Shown: positions 7,730-17,381, counted from the stretch's first letter. The stretch is 64,000 nt of DNA from Burkholderia territorii (GCF_902833055.1 NZ_CADFEJ010000008.1:149566-213565), one strand, 5' to 3'. Numbers and translations are program-made. Notes: generated by a model from the letters alone, not told the origin.

Positions 7730-9256
7730 ATGAAGAACGATTTGAGCCGCCGGCATCGGGTGCTGACGCCCGAGAGCCCGCCCGTCGAAGCATTCGACGA
7801 TTCCGTTGCCGCCGTCGCGCGGCTGTCGGCCATCTACGATACCAATACGGGCTTCCTGCGCGACGCCTTCGCGCGATACCGCCGCCATGAGCCGATCACC
7901 GAGCACGTGCGCGCGTGCTATCCGTTCGTGCGGATCCGCACCGACGTCAACACGCACGTCGATTCGCGCCGTTCTTACGGCTTCGTCGCGGGCCCCGGCG
8001 TGTTCGAGACGACCGTCACGCGTCCCGACCTGTTCGCGAACTACTATCGCGAGCAACTGCGCCTGCTGTCGAAGAACCATCATGTGAAGATCGAGATCGG
8101 CGTGTCGTCGCAGCCGATTCCGGTTCACTTCGCGTTCCCCGAAGGCATCCATCTCGAAGGCGAACTCGACCGCGACCGCCTGCTCGCGATGCGCGACATC
8201 TTCGACACCCCCGATCTGTCGTACCTCGACGACCGCATCGTCAACGGCACCTTCGAACCGGCGCCGGGCGAGCCGCATCCGCTCGCGCTGTTCACGGCCG
8301 CGCGCGTCGACTTCTCGCTGCACCGGCTGCGTCATTACACGGCGACGTCGCCCACGCATTTCCAGAATTACGTGCTCTACACGAACTACCAGTTCTATAT
8401 CGACGAATTCGTGAAGCTCGGCCGCACGCTGATGACGGAAAGCGACGATCCGGACGTGCGCGCGTATCGCAGCCAGTACAGTTCGTTCGTCGAGCCGGGC
8501 GACGTCATCACGTACAACGCGAACCTTGGCAGCGAGCCGGCCGAGGGCGCCGCGCCGCCACGGCTGCCGCAGATGCCCGCTTATCACCTGAAGCGCGCGG
8601 ACGGCAGCGGGATCACGATGGTCAACATCGGCGTCGGTCCGTCGAATGCGAAGACGATCACCGATCACATCGCGGTGCTGCGTCCGCACGCATGGGTGAT
8701 GCTCGGTCACTGCGCGGGCCTGCGCAACACGCAGCGCCTCGGCGACTACGTGCTCGCGCACGGTTACGTGCGCGAGGATCACGTGCTGGATGCGGACTTG
8801 CCGCTGTGGGTGCCGATCCCGGCGCTCGCCGAAGTGCAGCTCGCGCTCGAGCGCGCCGTCGCCGAAGTGACGCAGCTCGACGGCGCCGAACTGAAGCGCG
8901 TGATGCGCACGGGCACGGTCGCGAGCGTCGACAACCGCAACTGGGAACTGCGCGATCACCGCGAGCCGGTGCAGCGGCTGTCGCAGAGCCGCGCAATCGC
9001 GCTCGACATGGAAAGTGCGACGATCGCCGCGAACGGTTTCCGTTTCCGCGTGCCGTACGGCACGCTGCTGTGCGTGTCGGACAAGCCGCTGCACGGCGAG
9101 TTGAAGCTGCCGGGCATGGCCGACACGTTCTATCGCGGGCAGGTCGACCAACATCTGCAGATCGGCGTGAAGGCGATGGAGATTCTGCGCACGAACGGGC
9201 TCGACAAGCTGCATAGTCGGAAACTGCGCAGCTTCGCCGAAGTGGCGTTTCAGTGA
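7730..9256 (+). CDS. amn: AMP nucleosidase
   Basis: Hydrolyses AMP to adenine and ribose 5-phosphate, controlling the adenylate pool. The product has about 508 residues and resembles E. coli Amn throughout: the N-terminal regulatory domain contains RRVDFSLxRLRHYT-type sequence (seen here as ARVDFSLHRLRHYT), and the nucleoside-phosphorylase-like catalytic domain contains NIGVGPSNAKTI, GHCAGLRNTQ and DMESATIAANGFRFRVPYG. I chose the ATG at 7730 because GAGG (7718-7721) sits 8 bases before it; ATG 7724 is only 2 bases from GAGG, and longer starts lack a ribosome site. Cytoplasmic; single gene. Confidence 0.93.
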   Translation: MKNDLSRRHRVLTPESPPVEAFDDSVAAVARLSAIYDTNTGFLRDAFARYRRHEPITEHVRACYPFVRIRTDVNTHVDSRRSYGFVAGPGVFETTVTRPDLFANYYREQLRLLSKNHHVKIEIGVSSQPIPVHFAFPEGIHLEGELDRDRLLAMRDIFDTPDLSYLDDRIVNGTFEPAPGEPHPLALFTAARVDFSLHRLRHYTATSPTHFQNYVLYTNYQFYIDEFVKLGRTLMTESDDPDVRAYRSQYSSFVEPGDVITYNANLGSEPAEGAAPPRLPQMPAYHLKRADGSGITMVNIGVGPSNAKTITDHIAVLRPHAWVMLGHCAGLRNTQRLGDYVLAHGYVREDHVLDADLPLWVPIPALAEVQLALERAVAEVTQLDGAELKRVMRTGTVASVDNRNWELRDHREPVQRLSQSRAIALDMESATIAANGFRFRVPYGTLLCVSDKPLHGELKLPGMADTFYRGQVDQHLQIGVKAMEILRTNGLDKLHSRKLRSFAEVAFQ

Positions 9257-9291
9257 TGCAAACGCCGCGCAAGCCGCGCGGCGTAACGACA

Positions 9292-9327
9292 AAGGCCGCA
9301 CGCGAACGTTCGTTCACGTGCGGCCTT
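9292..9327 (+). terminator. terminator after amn
   Basis: AAGGCCGCACG (9292-9302) pairs with CGTGCGGCCTT (9317-9327); the loop itself contains a GAACGTTC palindrome. It lies 36 bases after the amn stop. The T-run is short. Confidence 0.65.
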
Positions 9328-9376
9328 GTTCATTGTCCTGCGATGCGCGGCCTAGACAGACCGCGCACCCGGATGC

Positions 9377-9667
9377 TCAGCACTCGCCCTTCTTCGCATG
9401 TCCCGGCGGGCAATGGTAGCCGCCGTGCCCGCGATGGCGCTCATGATCTTCCCACTCGCGACGCTCCCAGTAACGGCGGCCGTCCCAGTAACGGTCGCCG
9501 TGCCAGCCGACCACGATCGCAGGCGCCGGTGCGACCACGACAGGCGCGGGTGCGACCACGACCGGTGCGGGCGTGCCGATGTTGACGTCGACGTTGACAG
9601 CGTGGGCGAGGCCGGACAGCGAAAGGCCGAGGCCGGCGAAGGCGAGGGCGATCAGCGAGCGTTTCAT
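9377..9667 (-). CDS. secreted PXPV-repeat protein
   Basis: A 96-residue precursor. MKRSLIALAFAGLGLSLSG is a signal peptide ending near LAHA. The mature protein begins VNVDVNIGT, then has three tandem APAPVVV/APAPAIV units, the PXPV repeat of Burkholderia surface-associated proteins. A basic, aromatic tail (RYWDGRRYWERREWEDHERHRG) is followed by two cysteines (HCPPGHAKKGEC). The start is set by a GGA site 10 bases upstream of the ATG at 9667; a longer frame upstream lacks support. Function unknown. Confidence 0.78.
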   Translation of the reverse strand: MKRSLIALAFAGLGLSLSGLAHAVNVDVNIGTPAPVVVAPAPVVVAPAPAIVVGWHGDRYWDGRRYWERREWEDHERHRGHGGYHCPPGHAKKGEC

Positions 9668-10059
9668 GTTGTTTTCCGTGATGTCGTTGTCAAAAGGCCG
9701 GCGCGACGCGATGGACGCGAGGGGGATCGTTCCACCGGGGGGACGCCACGCCGACGACATGCAGTGTGCAGGCGCGGCGCGGAAAATGCGATACGGGTTT
9801 GTTACGGAGGATTGACGTCGTGCACGCCGGCCGGGATCGACGACACGTCGCATGATTTGACAATGCCGGGCCGAGCATCCGGAGCGTCGATCGCATCGCG
9901 CGATGCAGGCTGCCCGGATTTGACATTCGGGCGGCGCGCGGCTGGCGGCGGAATTAATACGGCGTTACAAAATGACGCGCGCCAGGTGGCGGAATTGCCG
10001 TGCCTGCCGCGCGGGAGACGGGATAACCGGCCATGAGGCCGGCCATCGCACCGATCGAG
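9668..10059. other. gene-free interval
   Basis: This 392-base stretch between the PXPV gene and the LOG-family gene holds the upstream region of the PXPV gene. I see no convincing reading frame, RNA gene or terminator in it. Confidence 0.6.
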
Positions 10060-10818
10060 TTACAGATAGAACATGCGGTCTTCTTCGGGCCGCGGCGGAT
10101 GATCTTCGCCGTCCGCGCCTTCTTCCTCGCCGCTGTCCTCGTAGAACGCGAGCACGGCGTCGAGCACCTGGTCAGGATCGTCGATCACCTGCATCAGGTT
10201 CATGTCTTCCGGATTGATGAGGCCGTTCGGAATCAGCTGATCGCGGAACCATTGCAACAACCCCTGCCAGAATTCGCTGCCGACGAGAATGATCGGCACG
10301 AGGCGCGATTTCTTCGTCTGGATCAGCGTGAGCACCTCGGAGAGTTCGTCGAGCGTGCCGAAGCCGCCCGGCATCACGATCACCGCGTCGGAGTTCTTCA
10401 CGAACGTGACCTTGCGCGTGAAGAAGTGACGGAAGCGCAGCGAGATGTCCTGATAGTGGTTGCCCGCCTGCTCGTGCGGCAACTCGATGTTCAGGCCGAC
10501 CGACGGCGCCTTGCCGGCGTGCGCGCCCTTGTTCGCGGCTTCCATGATGCCGGGGCCGCCGCCGGAGATCACCGCGAAGCCGGCATCGGACAGCTTGCGC
10601 GCGATCTGCACGGCCAGCTTGTAGTGCGGCGTGTCGGGCTTGAGACGGGCAGAACCGTAGATGCTGACGGCCGGGCGGATCTCCGACAGGTACTCGGTCG
10701 CCTCGATAAACTCTGCCATAATCGTGAACATCTGCCACGATGCGCGCGCCTTCTTGGCCGTCGCGCGTTCTTGATCTGCGAGCGAACGCAGACTCGGAAT
10801 CACTTTTCTCTTGTTCAT
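10060..10818 (-). CDS. LOG-family (TIGR00730) nucleotide-binding protein
   Basis: Rossmann-fold protein of the LOG / lysine-decarboxylase-like family; relatives include cytokinin riboside 5'-monophosphate phosphoribohydrolases, which cleave nucleoside monophosphates at the glycosidic bond. The product has 252 residues. Diagnostic motifs are GGGPGIMEAANKGA (86-99) and PGGFGTLDE (150-158), with a conserved TRK at 134-136. The tail is acidic (DSGEEEGADGEDH). The first ATG (10818) is separated from the divergent polA ATG by a single base, so a shorter start such as Met34 (MAEFIEA) should be considered. Confidence 0.85.
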   Translation of the reverse strand: MNKRKVIPSLRSLADQERATAKKARASWQMFTIMAEFIEATEYLSEIRPAVSIYGSARLKPDTPHYKLAVQIARKLSDAGFAVISGGGPGIMEAANKGAHAGKAPSVGLNIELPHEQAGNHYQDISLRFRHFFTRKVTFVKNSDAVIVMPGGFGTLDELSEVLTLIQTKKSRLVPIILVGSEFWQGLLQWFRDQLIPNGLINPEDMNLMQVIDDPDQVLDAVLAFYEDSGEEEGADGEDHPPRPEEDRMFYL

Positions 10819-10819
10819 A

Positions 10820-13573
10820 ATGCCTGAAGAACGAAATCTGGAAGGTAAGACCCTGCTATTGGTTGACGGTTCGAGCTATCTGTATCGGGCTTACCATGCG
10901 ATGCCTGATTTGCGTGGCCCTGGCGGGGAGCCGACCGGAGCGCTCTACGGAATCATCAACATGCTGCGCCGTATGCGCAAGGAGGTCAGTGCAGAGTATA
11001 GCGCTTGCGTGTTCGATGCAAAGGGCAAGACGTTCCGCGACGACCTTTATGCCGACTATAAGGCAAACCGTCCGTCGATGCCGCCCGATCTTGCGCTGCA
11101 GGTCGAGCCGATTCACGGCGCGGTGCGCGCGCTCGGCTGGCCGCTGCTGATGGTCGAGGGCGTCGAGGCCGACGACGTGATCGGCACGCTCGCGCGCGAA
11201 GCCGAGCGGCACGGGATGAACGTGATCGTGTCGACCGGCGACAAGGACCTCGCGCAGCTCGTCACCGATCGCGTCACGCTCGTCAACACGATGACCAACG
11301 AGACGCTCGATCGCGCCGGCGTGATCGAGAAGTTCGGCGTGCCGCCCGAGCGGATCATCGACTACCTCGCACTGATCGGCGACACCGTCGACAACGTGCC
11401 CGGCGTCGAGAAGTGCGGGCCGAAGACGGCCGTGAAGTGGCTGTCGCAATACGACAGTCTCGACGGCGTGATCGAACACGCGGGCGAGATCAAGGGCGTG
11501 GTTGGTGACAACCTGCGCCGCGCGCTCGATTTCCTGCCGCTCGGCCGCAAGCTCGTGACGGTCGACACGGCCTGCGATCTCGCACCGCATCTCGAATCGA
11601 TCGAAGCGTCGCTCAAGAGCGATGGCGAAGCGCGCGACCTGTTGCGCGACATCTTCGCGCGCTACGGCTTCAAGACGTGGCTGCGCGAAGTCGACAGCGC
11701 GCCCGCGGAAGGCGGCGGCGCCGATGCGCCGGAAGGCGATCCGGCGCCGATGGTGGCCGCGGACATCGTCCGCGAATACGACACGATCCAGACCTGGGAA
11801 CAGTTCGATGCATGGTTCGCGAAGATCGATGCGGCCGCACTGACCGCGTTCGATACCGAGACCACGTCGCTCGATCCGATGACCGCGCGGCTCGTCGGCC
11901 TGTCGTTCTCGATCGAGCCCGGCAAGGCCGCGTATCTTCCGGTCGCGCACCGCGGCCCCGATCTGCCCGAGCAGTTGCCGATCGGCGACGTGCTCGCGCG
12001 CCTGAAGCCGTGGCTCGAATCGGCCGACCGCAAGAAAGTGGGCCAGCACCTGAAGTACGACGCGCAGGTGCTCGCGAACTACGACATCGCGCTGAACGGC
12101 ATCGAGCACGACACGCTGCTCGAATCGTACGTGCTCGAATCGCATCGCACGCACGACATGGACAGCCTCGCGCTGCGTCATCTGGGCGTCAAGACGATCA
12201 AGTACGAAGACGTGGCCGGCAAGGGCGCGAAGCAGATCGGCTTCGACGAGGTGGCGCTCGACCAGGCCGCCGCCTACGCGGCCGAAGATGCGGACATCAC
12301 GCTGCAGCTTCATCATGCGCTGTATCCGCAGGTCGCGCGCGAACCGGGCCTCGAGCGCGTGTATCGCGAGATCGAGATGCCGGTGTCGCTCGTGCTGCGC
12401 AAGATGGAGCGCACCGGCGTGCTGATCGACGACGCACTTCTGCAGGCGCAGAGCAGCGAGATCGCGACGCGTCTCATCGAGCTCGAAGGACAGGCGTACG
12501 AACTGGCCGGCGGCGAATTCAATCTCGGCTCGCCGAAGCAGATCGGACAGATCTTCTTCGAGAAGCTGCAATTGCCGGTCGTGAAGAAGACGCCGAGCGG
12601 CGCGCCGTCGACCGACGAGGAAGTGCTGCAGAAGCTGGCCGAGGATTATCCGCTGCCGAAGCTGCTGCTCGAGCATCGCGGGTTGTCGAAGCTGAAGTCG
12701 ACCTACACCGACAAGCTGCCGCGCATGGTGAATCCCGCCACGGGCCGCGTGCACACGAACTACGCGCAAGCGGTCGCGGTCACGGGCCGCCTTGCGTCGA
12801 ACGATCCCAATCTTCAGAACATTCCGGTGCGCACGGCCGAGGGCCGGCGGATCCGCGAGGCGTTCATCGCGTCGCCGGGCCACCGCATCGTGTCGGCCGA
12901 CTATTCGCAGATCGAACTGCGGATCATGGCGCACATTTCCGGCGACGCGTCGCTGCTGCGCGCGTTCTCGCAGGGCGAGGACATCCACCGCGCAACTGCC
13001 GCCGAAGTGTTCGGCGTGACGCCGCTGGAGGTCAATTCCGATCAGCGCCGCATTGCGAAGGTGATCAACTTCGGGCTGATCTACGGGATGAGCGCGTTCG
13101 GCCTCGCGTCGAACCTCGGCATCACGCGCGATGCGGCGAAGCTGTACATCGACCGCTATTTCGCGCGCTACCCGGGCGTCGCGCAGTACATGGAGGACAC
13201 GCGCGCGGCGGCGAAGGAAAAGGGCTACGTCGAAACCGTTTTCGGCCGCCGCCTGTGGCTGCCGGAGATCAACGGCGGCAACGGCCCGCGCCGTCAGGCA
13301 GCCGAACGTGCGGCCATCAATGCACCGATGCAGGGCACGGCGGCCGACCTGATCAAGCTGTCGATGATCGCGGTGGACGACTGGCTCACGCGCGACCGGC
13401 TCGCGTCGCGGATGATCATGCAGGTACACGACGAACTGGTGCTCGAGGTGCCCGACGACGAACTGTCGCTCGTGCGCCAGAAACTGCCGGAAATGATGTG
13501 CGGCGTGGCGAAGCTGAAGGTGCCGCTCGTCGCTGAAGTCGGTGCCGGCGCGAACTGGGAAGAGGCACACTGA
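10820..13573 (+). CDS. polA: DNA polymerase I
   Basis: Repair and Okazaki-fragment-processing polymerase, about 917 residues. The N-terminal 5' nuclease has LLVDGSSYLYRAYHA and the VEADDVIG metal-site segment. The 3'-5' exonuclease keeps its acidic residues (FDTETTSLD, LKYDAQVLANYD, YAAEDADITL), so proofreading is probably intact. Polymerase motif A is DYSQIELR (Asp694), motif B RRIAKVINFGLIYG, motif C QVHDEL (Asp871). The ATG at 10820 gives MPEERNLEG; a TTG at 10811 would overlap the divergent gene. No clear Shine-Dalgarno precedes it. Confidence 0.96.
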   Translation: MPEERNLEGKTLLLVDGSSYLYRAYHAMPDLRGPGGEPTGALYGIINMLRRMRKEVSAEYSACVFDAKGKTFRDDLYADYKANRPSMPPDLALQVEPIHGAVRALGWPLLMVEGVEADDVIGTLAREAERHGMNVIVSTGDKDLAQLVTDRVTLVNTMTNETLDRAGVIEKFGVPPERIIDYLALIGDTVDNVPGVEKCGPKTAVKWLSQYDSLDGVIEHAGEIKGVVGDNLRRALDFLPLGRKLVTVDTACDLAPHLESIEASLKSDGEARDLLRDIFARYGFKTWLREVDSAPAEGGGADAPEGDPAPMVAADIVREYDTIQTWEQFDAWFAKIDAAALTAFDTETTSLDPMTARLVGLSFSIEPGKAAYLPVAHRGPDLPEQLPIGDVLARLKPWLESADRKKVGQHLKYDAQVLANYDIALNGIEHDTLLESYVLESHRTHDMDSLALRHLGVKTIKYEDVAGKGAKQIGFDEVALDQAAAYAAEDADITLQLHHALYPQVAREPGLERVYREIEMPVSLVLRKMERTGVLIDDALLQAQSSEIATRLIELEGQAYELAGGEFNLGSPKQIGQIFFEKLQLPVVKKTPSGAPSTDEEVLQKLAEDYPLPKLLLEHRGLSKLKSTYTDKLPRMVNPATGRVHTNYAQAVAVTGRLASNDPNLQNIPVRTAEGRRIREAFIASPGHRIVSADYSQIELRIMAHISGDASLLRAFSQGEDIHRATAAEVFGVTPLEVNSDQRRIAKVINFGLIYGMSAFGLASNLGITRDAAKLYIDRYFARYPGVAQYMEDTRAAAKEKGYVETVFGRRLWLPEINGGNGPRRQAAERAAINAPMQGTAADLIKLSMIAVDDWLTRDRLASRMIMQVHDELVLEVPDDELSLVRQKLPEMMCGVAKLKVPLVAEVGAGANWEEAH

Positions 13574-13850
13574 CGCACCCCGCGTGATTCCCGCTTCCCG
13601 CGGCATATTGTTGCAGGGATGCCGAATATCGAGATGGTTTGCTTGTGGTCAACGCGCAAGCTCCCGGACAATGCATGTCAGTCAGTCATTGTCGCGGGGG
13701 CAGCGCGCCCCGCGTTCCGGGATCGGCGCATCGAAGTGTTTCGAACTGCACATCGATGATGTCCGAACCGGTTAATCCAACGGGCGGCGCGTACGCATCG
13801 CGTCTGCATCGTCCGGCGGCAGCAGTTTCGAATCGCAAAGGGGGAATCGG

Positions 13851-15185
13851 ATGCATCGGATCATCATCGTAGGGGGAGGCGCGGGTGGCCTGGAACTGGC
13901 GACGCGGCTCGGCGACCGTTACGGCGCGCGTGGCAATCGTCCCGCGCGTGCGCTCGTCACGCTCGTCGACCGCAATCCGACCCACATCTGGAAGCCATTG
14001 CTGCACGAGGTCGCGGCCGGCAGCATGGACCCGTTCACGCAGGAACTCGAATACGCGGCGCAGGCGCGCTGGCATGGCTTCGAGTTTCAGCAGGGCGAAC
14101 TGACATCGCTCGATCGCGCGGCGAAGCGCATCACGTTGTCGCCGGTCAACGACAGCGACGGCGCGGAATTGCTGCCGGCGCGTGACCTCGAATACGACAC
14201 GCTCGTGATCGCGATCGGCAGCACGACGCATTTCTTCGGCGTGCAGGGCGCGGCCGAAAACGCGATCGCGCTCGATACGGTCGGCGAGGCCGAGCGCTTC
14301 CGCAAGCGCCTGATCGCCGCATGCATGCGCGCCGAGCACCAGGCGCCGGCGCAGCCCGCGCCGGGAGCGGCGGACGAGCCGCGCATCCAGGTAGTGATCG
14401 TCGGCGGCGGTGCGACGGGCGTCGAGCTGTCCGCGGAACTGCGCAACACCGCGCAGGTGCTGTCCGTCTACGGGTTGCACAAGCTCGACCCGCAACACGA
14501 CGTCGGCATCGTGCTGATCGAATCGGGGCCGCGAATTCTTCCCGCGCTGCAGGAGCGCGTGTCGACCGCAACGGCCGAGCTGCTCGAAAAACTCGGCGTG
14601 CGATTGATGCTCGCCGAGCGCGTGACCGAGGTTGCGCCCGGTTTCGTGCACACCGCGAGCGGCAAGACGGTGCGCGCGGATCTTACCGTCTGGGCGGCCG
14701 GCATCAAGGCGCCGTCCGTGCTGTCGAATCTCGATGGCCTGCAGGTCAACAAGCTCGGCCAGCTCGACGTGCGCCGCACGCTGCAAACCTTCACCGACGA
14801 CAACATCTTCGCACTCGGCGATTGCGCGGCATGCGTATGGCCCGGCAACGAGCGCAACGTGCCGCCGCGCGCGCAGGCCGCGCACCAGCAGGCGAGTTTC
14901 CTGCTGAAGGCGATCGGCTGCCGGCTTGACGGACGTCAGCTGCCGGAGTTCACCTATCGCGATTTCGGTTCGCTCGTGTCGCTGGGTCACTTCAGCGCGG
15001 TCGGCAACCTGATGGGCGGGCTGATCGGCGGCAACATGCTGATCGAAGGGCTGTTCGCGCGCTTCATGTACATGTCGCTGTACCGGCTGCACATCGCGGC
15101 GCTGCACGGCTATCCGCGCATGATGCTCGATACGGTCGCGCACTGGTTGCGCCGCACGACGCTGCCTCGCGTCAAGCTGCACTGA
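13851..15185 (+). CDS. ndh: type II NADH dehydrogenase (NDH-2)
   Basis: Membrane-peripheral flavoenzyme that passes electrons from NADH to quinone without pumping protons. The product has 444 residues. FAD motif GGGAGGLE is at 8-15, an NADH-binding VIVGGGATGVELSAEL lies near 183, and FALGDCAA is the second FAD contact. The quinone-site AQAAHQQA segment and a C-terminal amphipathic/hydrophobic stretch (GGLIGGNMLIEGLFARFMYM) fit membrane attachment. An AAGGGGGAA ribosome site precedes the ATG. It ends at a hairpin 22 bases downstream; single gene. Confidence 0.93.
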   Translation: MHRIIIVGGGAGGLELATRLGDRYGARGNRPARALVTLVDRNPTHIWKPLLHEVAAGSMDPFTQELEYAAQARWHGFEFQQGELTSLDRAAKRITLSPVNDSDGAELLPARDLEYDTLVIAIGSTTHFFGVQGAAENAIALDTVGEAERFRKRLIAACMRAEHQAPAQPAPGAADEPRIQVVIVGGGATGVELSAELRNTAQVLSVYGLHKLDPQHDVGIVLIESGPRILPALQERVSTATAELLEKLGVRLMLAERVTEVAPGFVHTASGKTVRADLTVWAAGIKAPSVLSNLDGLQVNKLGQLDVRRTLQTFTDDNIFALGDCAACVWPGNERNVPPRAQAAHQQASFLLKAIGCRLDGRQLPEFTYRDFGSLVSLGHFSAVGNLMGGLIGGNMLIEGLFARFMYMSLYRLHIAALHGYPRMMLDTVAHWLRRTTLPRVKLH

Positions 15186-15207
15186 CGCGCACTTACGTGT
15201 ACTTCGG

Positions 15208-15244
15208 ACGGGCAGGGAACACGCAGCGCGCGTTTCCTGCCCGT
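15208..15244 (+). terminator. terminator-like hairpin after ndh
   Basis: ACGGGCAGGGAAC (15208-15220) pairs with GTTTCCTGCCCGT (15232-15244) with one wobble pair. Only a broken T-rich stretch follows. Confidence 0.6.
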
Positions 15245-15509
15245 TGTCGTTTCAAATGCGGGCGATCGCGAGCTCGCGCACTGGGCCGGCTGCATCGCGA
15301 TGATCGATACCGTCGGATGCCGCTGCATTACATCGTCGTAATCGAGTCTTACACATCTGACAGTTGACGCGACAACGGATTATTGGGCATCTTGTCCGGG
15401 TTTCCGCTTGCGGCGGGGTGCCAACCGCCGCGACATCCGCGCTGTCCGCCGGCGTGAAGCCGGGCCGAGCCCCGGCCGTGGCGGCAGCGCTCAATCGAGG
15501 AGTGCATTC

Positions 15510-16385
15510 ATGTTGAAACCCGAAGTCGACAGCCTGGTTCCCCACGTTCCGTTCTCGCGCCGCAAGTTCATGCAGGCCGCGCTGGGCGGTACCTTCGCGG
15601 CGGCCGTGCTGCCCGTGTCGGCGCAGACGATCACGACCGACAGCACCGGCCTGGACGTCGACACCATCCAGATTCGCTCGGGCGACGCCAGCATCCCCGC
15701 GTATCGCGCGCAACCGGTCGACAAGACGAACCTGCCGGTCGTCATCGTGATCCACGAGATCTTCGGCGTGCATGCGCATATCGCCGACGTCTGCCGTCGC
15801 TTTGCGAAGCTCGGCTATCTGGCGATCGCGCCCGACCTGTTCGCGCGGCAGGGCAATGCGTCGAAGTATCCGACGATGAAGGAGCTGTACGACAACATCA
15901 TCAGCAAGGTGCCCGACCGGCAGGTCACCGAGGATCTCGATGCGACCGTCGCGTGGGCCGGCAAGAACGGCGGCGATCTGTCGCGTCTCGGCGTGACGGG
16001 TTTCTGCTGGGGCGGCCGCCAGGCATGGCTGTATGCGGAGCACAATCCGCACGTGCGCGCGGCCGTCGCGTGGTATGGCTTCGTCGAGGGCAAGACCGAC
16101 GAGATGACGCCGTTCAATCCGGTCGATCATGCGTCGCTGCTGAAGGTGCCGGTGCTCGGGCTGTACGGCGAGAAGGACACGAACATCACGCAGGCGTCGC
16201 TCGCGGACATGCGCAAGGCGATCCAGGCGAGCGATTCGAAGCTCGCGCGCGAATCGGAGATCGTCGTGTATCCGGATGCCGGTCACGCGTTCTTTGCAGA
16301 CTATCGGCCGAGTTACGTGAAGGGCGATGCGGAGGACGGCTGGAAGCGCGCGATCGAGTGGTTCCACAAATACGGCGTGATGTAA
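15510..16385 (+). CDS. Tat-exported dienelactone hydrolase-family protein
   Basis: Alpha/beta hydrolase of 291 residues related to carboxymethylenebutenolidase. FSRRKFMQAA (15-24) with a hydrophobic stretch ending in VSAQ (residues 36-39) is a twin-arginine signal, so the folded enzyme is exported. Catalytic elements are Glu83 (HEIFG), the nucleophile Cys166 in GFCWGG, Asp223 and His259 (AGHAFF), the Cys-Asp-His triad of the family. The start has GAGGAG in front; upstream codons are arginine-rich and unlikely. No aromatic-degradation genes are nearby, so the substrate is unknown. Confidence 0.9.
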   Translation: MLKPEVDSLVPHVPFSRRKFMQAALGGTFAAAVLPVSAQTITTDSTGLDVDTIQIRSGDASIPAYRAQPVDKTNLPVVIVIHEIFGVHAHIADVCRRFAKLGYLAIAPDLFARQGNASKYPTMKELYDNIISKVPDRQVTEDLDATVAWAGKNGGDLSRLGVTGFCWGGRQAWLYAEHNPHVRAAVAWYGFVEGKTDEMTPFNPVDHASLLKVPVLGLYGEKDTNITQASLADMRKAIQASDSKLARESEIVVYPDAGHAFFADYRPSYVKGDAEDGWKRAIEWFHKYGVM

Positions 16386-16391
16386 ACGACG

Positions 16392-16415
16392 AAGCGGCGG
16401 CAGATGCCGCCGCTT
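16392..16415. terminator. hairpin between convergent genes
   Basis: AAGCGGCGGCA and TGCCGCCGCTT form an 11-bp stem between the dienelactone hydrolase and the convergent rhodanese gene. The T-run is minimal. Confidence 0.6.
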
Positions 16416-16437
16416 TGCCGTCACGCCGCGCAGGTGT

Positions 16438-17307
16438 TTACGGGTTCGGGCCGGTCGCGATCGGCCGCGACGGATCGGCGCTCCACTCGCTCCACGAGCC
16501 CGGATACAGCGACGCGCCATGCAGCCCCGCGATTTCGAGTGCGAGCGCATTGTGGCATGCGGTCACGCCGGATCCGCATTGCAGGATCACACTGTTCGGT
16601 TCGGTGCCGGCCAGCAGCGTGGTGAAGGTCTCGCGCAGTTCATGGCCGGTCTTGAAGCGGCCGTCGGCGGTCAGATTGTCCTTGAAGAACCGGTTACGTG
16701 CGCCGGGAATGTGGCCGCCGACACGATCGATCGTTTCGTTTTCGCCGCGATAGCGATCCGGTGCGCGGGCATCGATCACGACGCGCTTGCCCGACGTCAC
16801 GTTCGCGAGCACGGCTGCCGCGTCGACCGTCGATTCGAGCGGAGTCGTCGCGCGGAAATCGCCTGCGGCCGGATGCGGCACATCGGTGGTCAGCGGCTGG
16901 CCGGCCGCTTCCCATGCCTGCAGGCCGCCGTCGAGCACCGCGACGGAATCGTGTCCGAGCCAGCGCAGCAGCCACCATAGCCGCGCCGCATAGGCGCCGC
17001 CTTGTGCGTCGTAGGCGACGACCTGCTGGCCCTGCCTGACGCCGCGGGACGCCATCAGCGTCGCGAATGCGTCGCGGGTCGGCAGCGGATGGCGGCCGTT
17101 GGTGCCGGTCTTGCGGCCGGACAGATCGCGGTCGAGATGCAGATACTGCGCACCGGGGAGGTGGCCGGCCGCATAGGCCGCTTCGCCTGCGGCCGGATCG
17201 ACGAGGTCGAAGCGGCAGTCGAACACGGCGACGCTGCCCGGCGCCGCGGCCAGACGCTCGGCGAGATTGGCGGCGGAGATGAGCGTGGTGTAGTGGGTAT
17301 GTGGCAT
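16438..17307 (-). CDS. sseA: sulfurtransferase, rhodanese / 3-mercaptopyruvate type
   Basis: Tandem-rhodanese protein of 289 residues that moves sulfur from thiosulfate or 3-mercaptopyruvate to thiol acceptors. The inactive N-terminal domain covers about 1-145 and the catalytic C-terminal domain about 160-285. The active-site loop is CGSGVTA with Cys244; a CG-S/T-G-type loop points to mercaptopyruvate rather than the basic CRKGVT loop of thiosulfate enzymes. Cytoplasmic. GGGAG precedes the start. Symbol by similarity to E. coli SseA. Confidence 0.9.
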   Translation of the reverse strand: MPHTHYTTLISAANLAERLAAAPGSVAVFDCRFDLVDPAAGEAAYAAGHLPGAQYLHLDRDLSGRKTGTNGRHPLPTRDAFATLMASRGVRQGQQVVAYDAQGGAYAARLWWLLRWLGHDSVAVLDGGLQAWEAAGQPLTTDVPHPAAGDFRATTPLESTVDAAAVLANVTSGKRVVIDARAPDRYRGENETIDRVGGHIPGARNRFFKDNLTADGRFKTGHELRETFTTLLAGTEPNSVILQCGSGVTACHNALALEIAGLHGASLYPGSWSEWSADPSRPIATGPNP

Positions 17308-17352
17308 GACGGCTCCCTGGAGTGCAAACGGCCCGATACTCCAAGTCTAAAC

Positions 17353-17381
17353 AAAAAAAGACGGGCCGAAACCCGTCTTTT
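17353..17381 (-). terminator. intrinsic terminator of the Rieske gene
   Basis: AAAAGACGGG (17356-17365) pairs with CCCGTCTTTT (17372-17381). On the minus strand a run of seven T's follows (17359-17353), giving a strong terminator about 45 bases past the stop. Confidence 0.88.

Noticed and set aside
7712..9301. 529-codon open frame antisense to amn
   Set aside because: Mirrors the amn codon pattern; composition is Arg/His-rich and no family is recognisable.
9520..9600. Tandem repeat as a CRISPR or satellite
   Set aside because: It encodes the PXPV repeats of a secreted protein; there are no spacers.
10856..13606. 916-codon open frame antisense to polA
   Set aside because: It is the complement of a GC-rich gene; the product is rich in Arg, His and Val without domains, and the plus strand is clearly polA.
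15408..15509. Extended N-terminus of the dienelactone hydrolase
   Set aside because: Arg-rich, no ribosome site, and it would bury the Tat signal.
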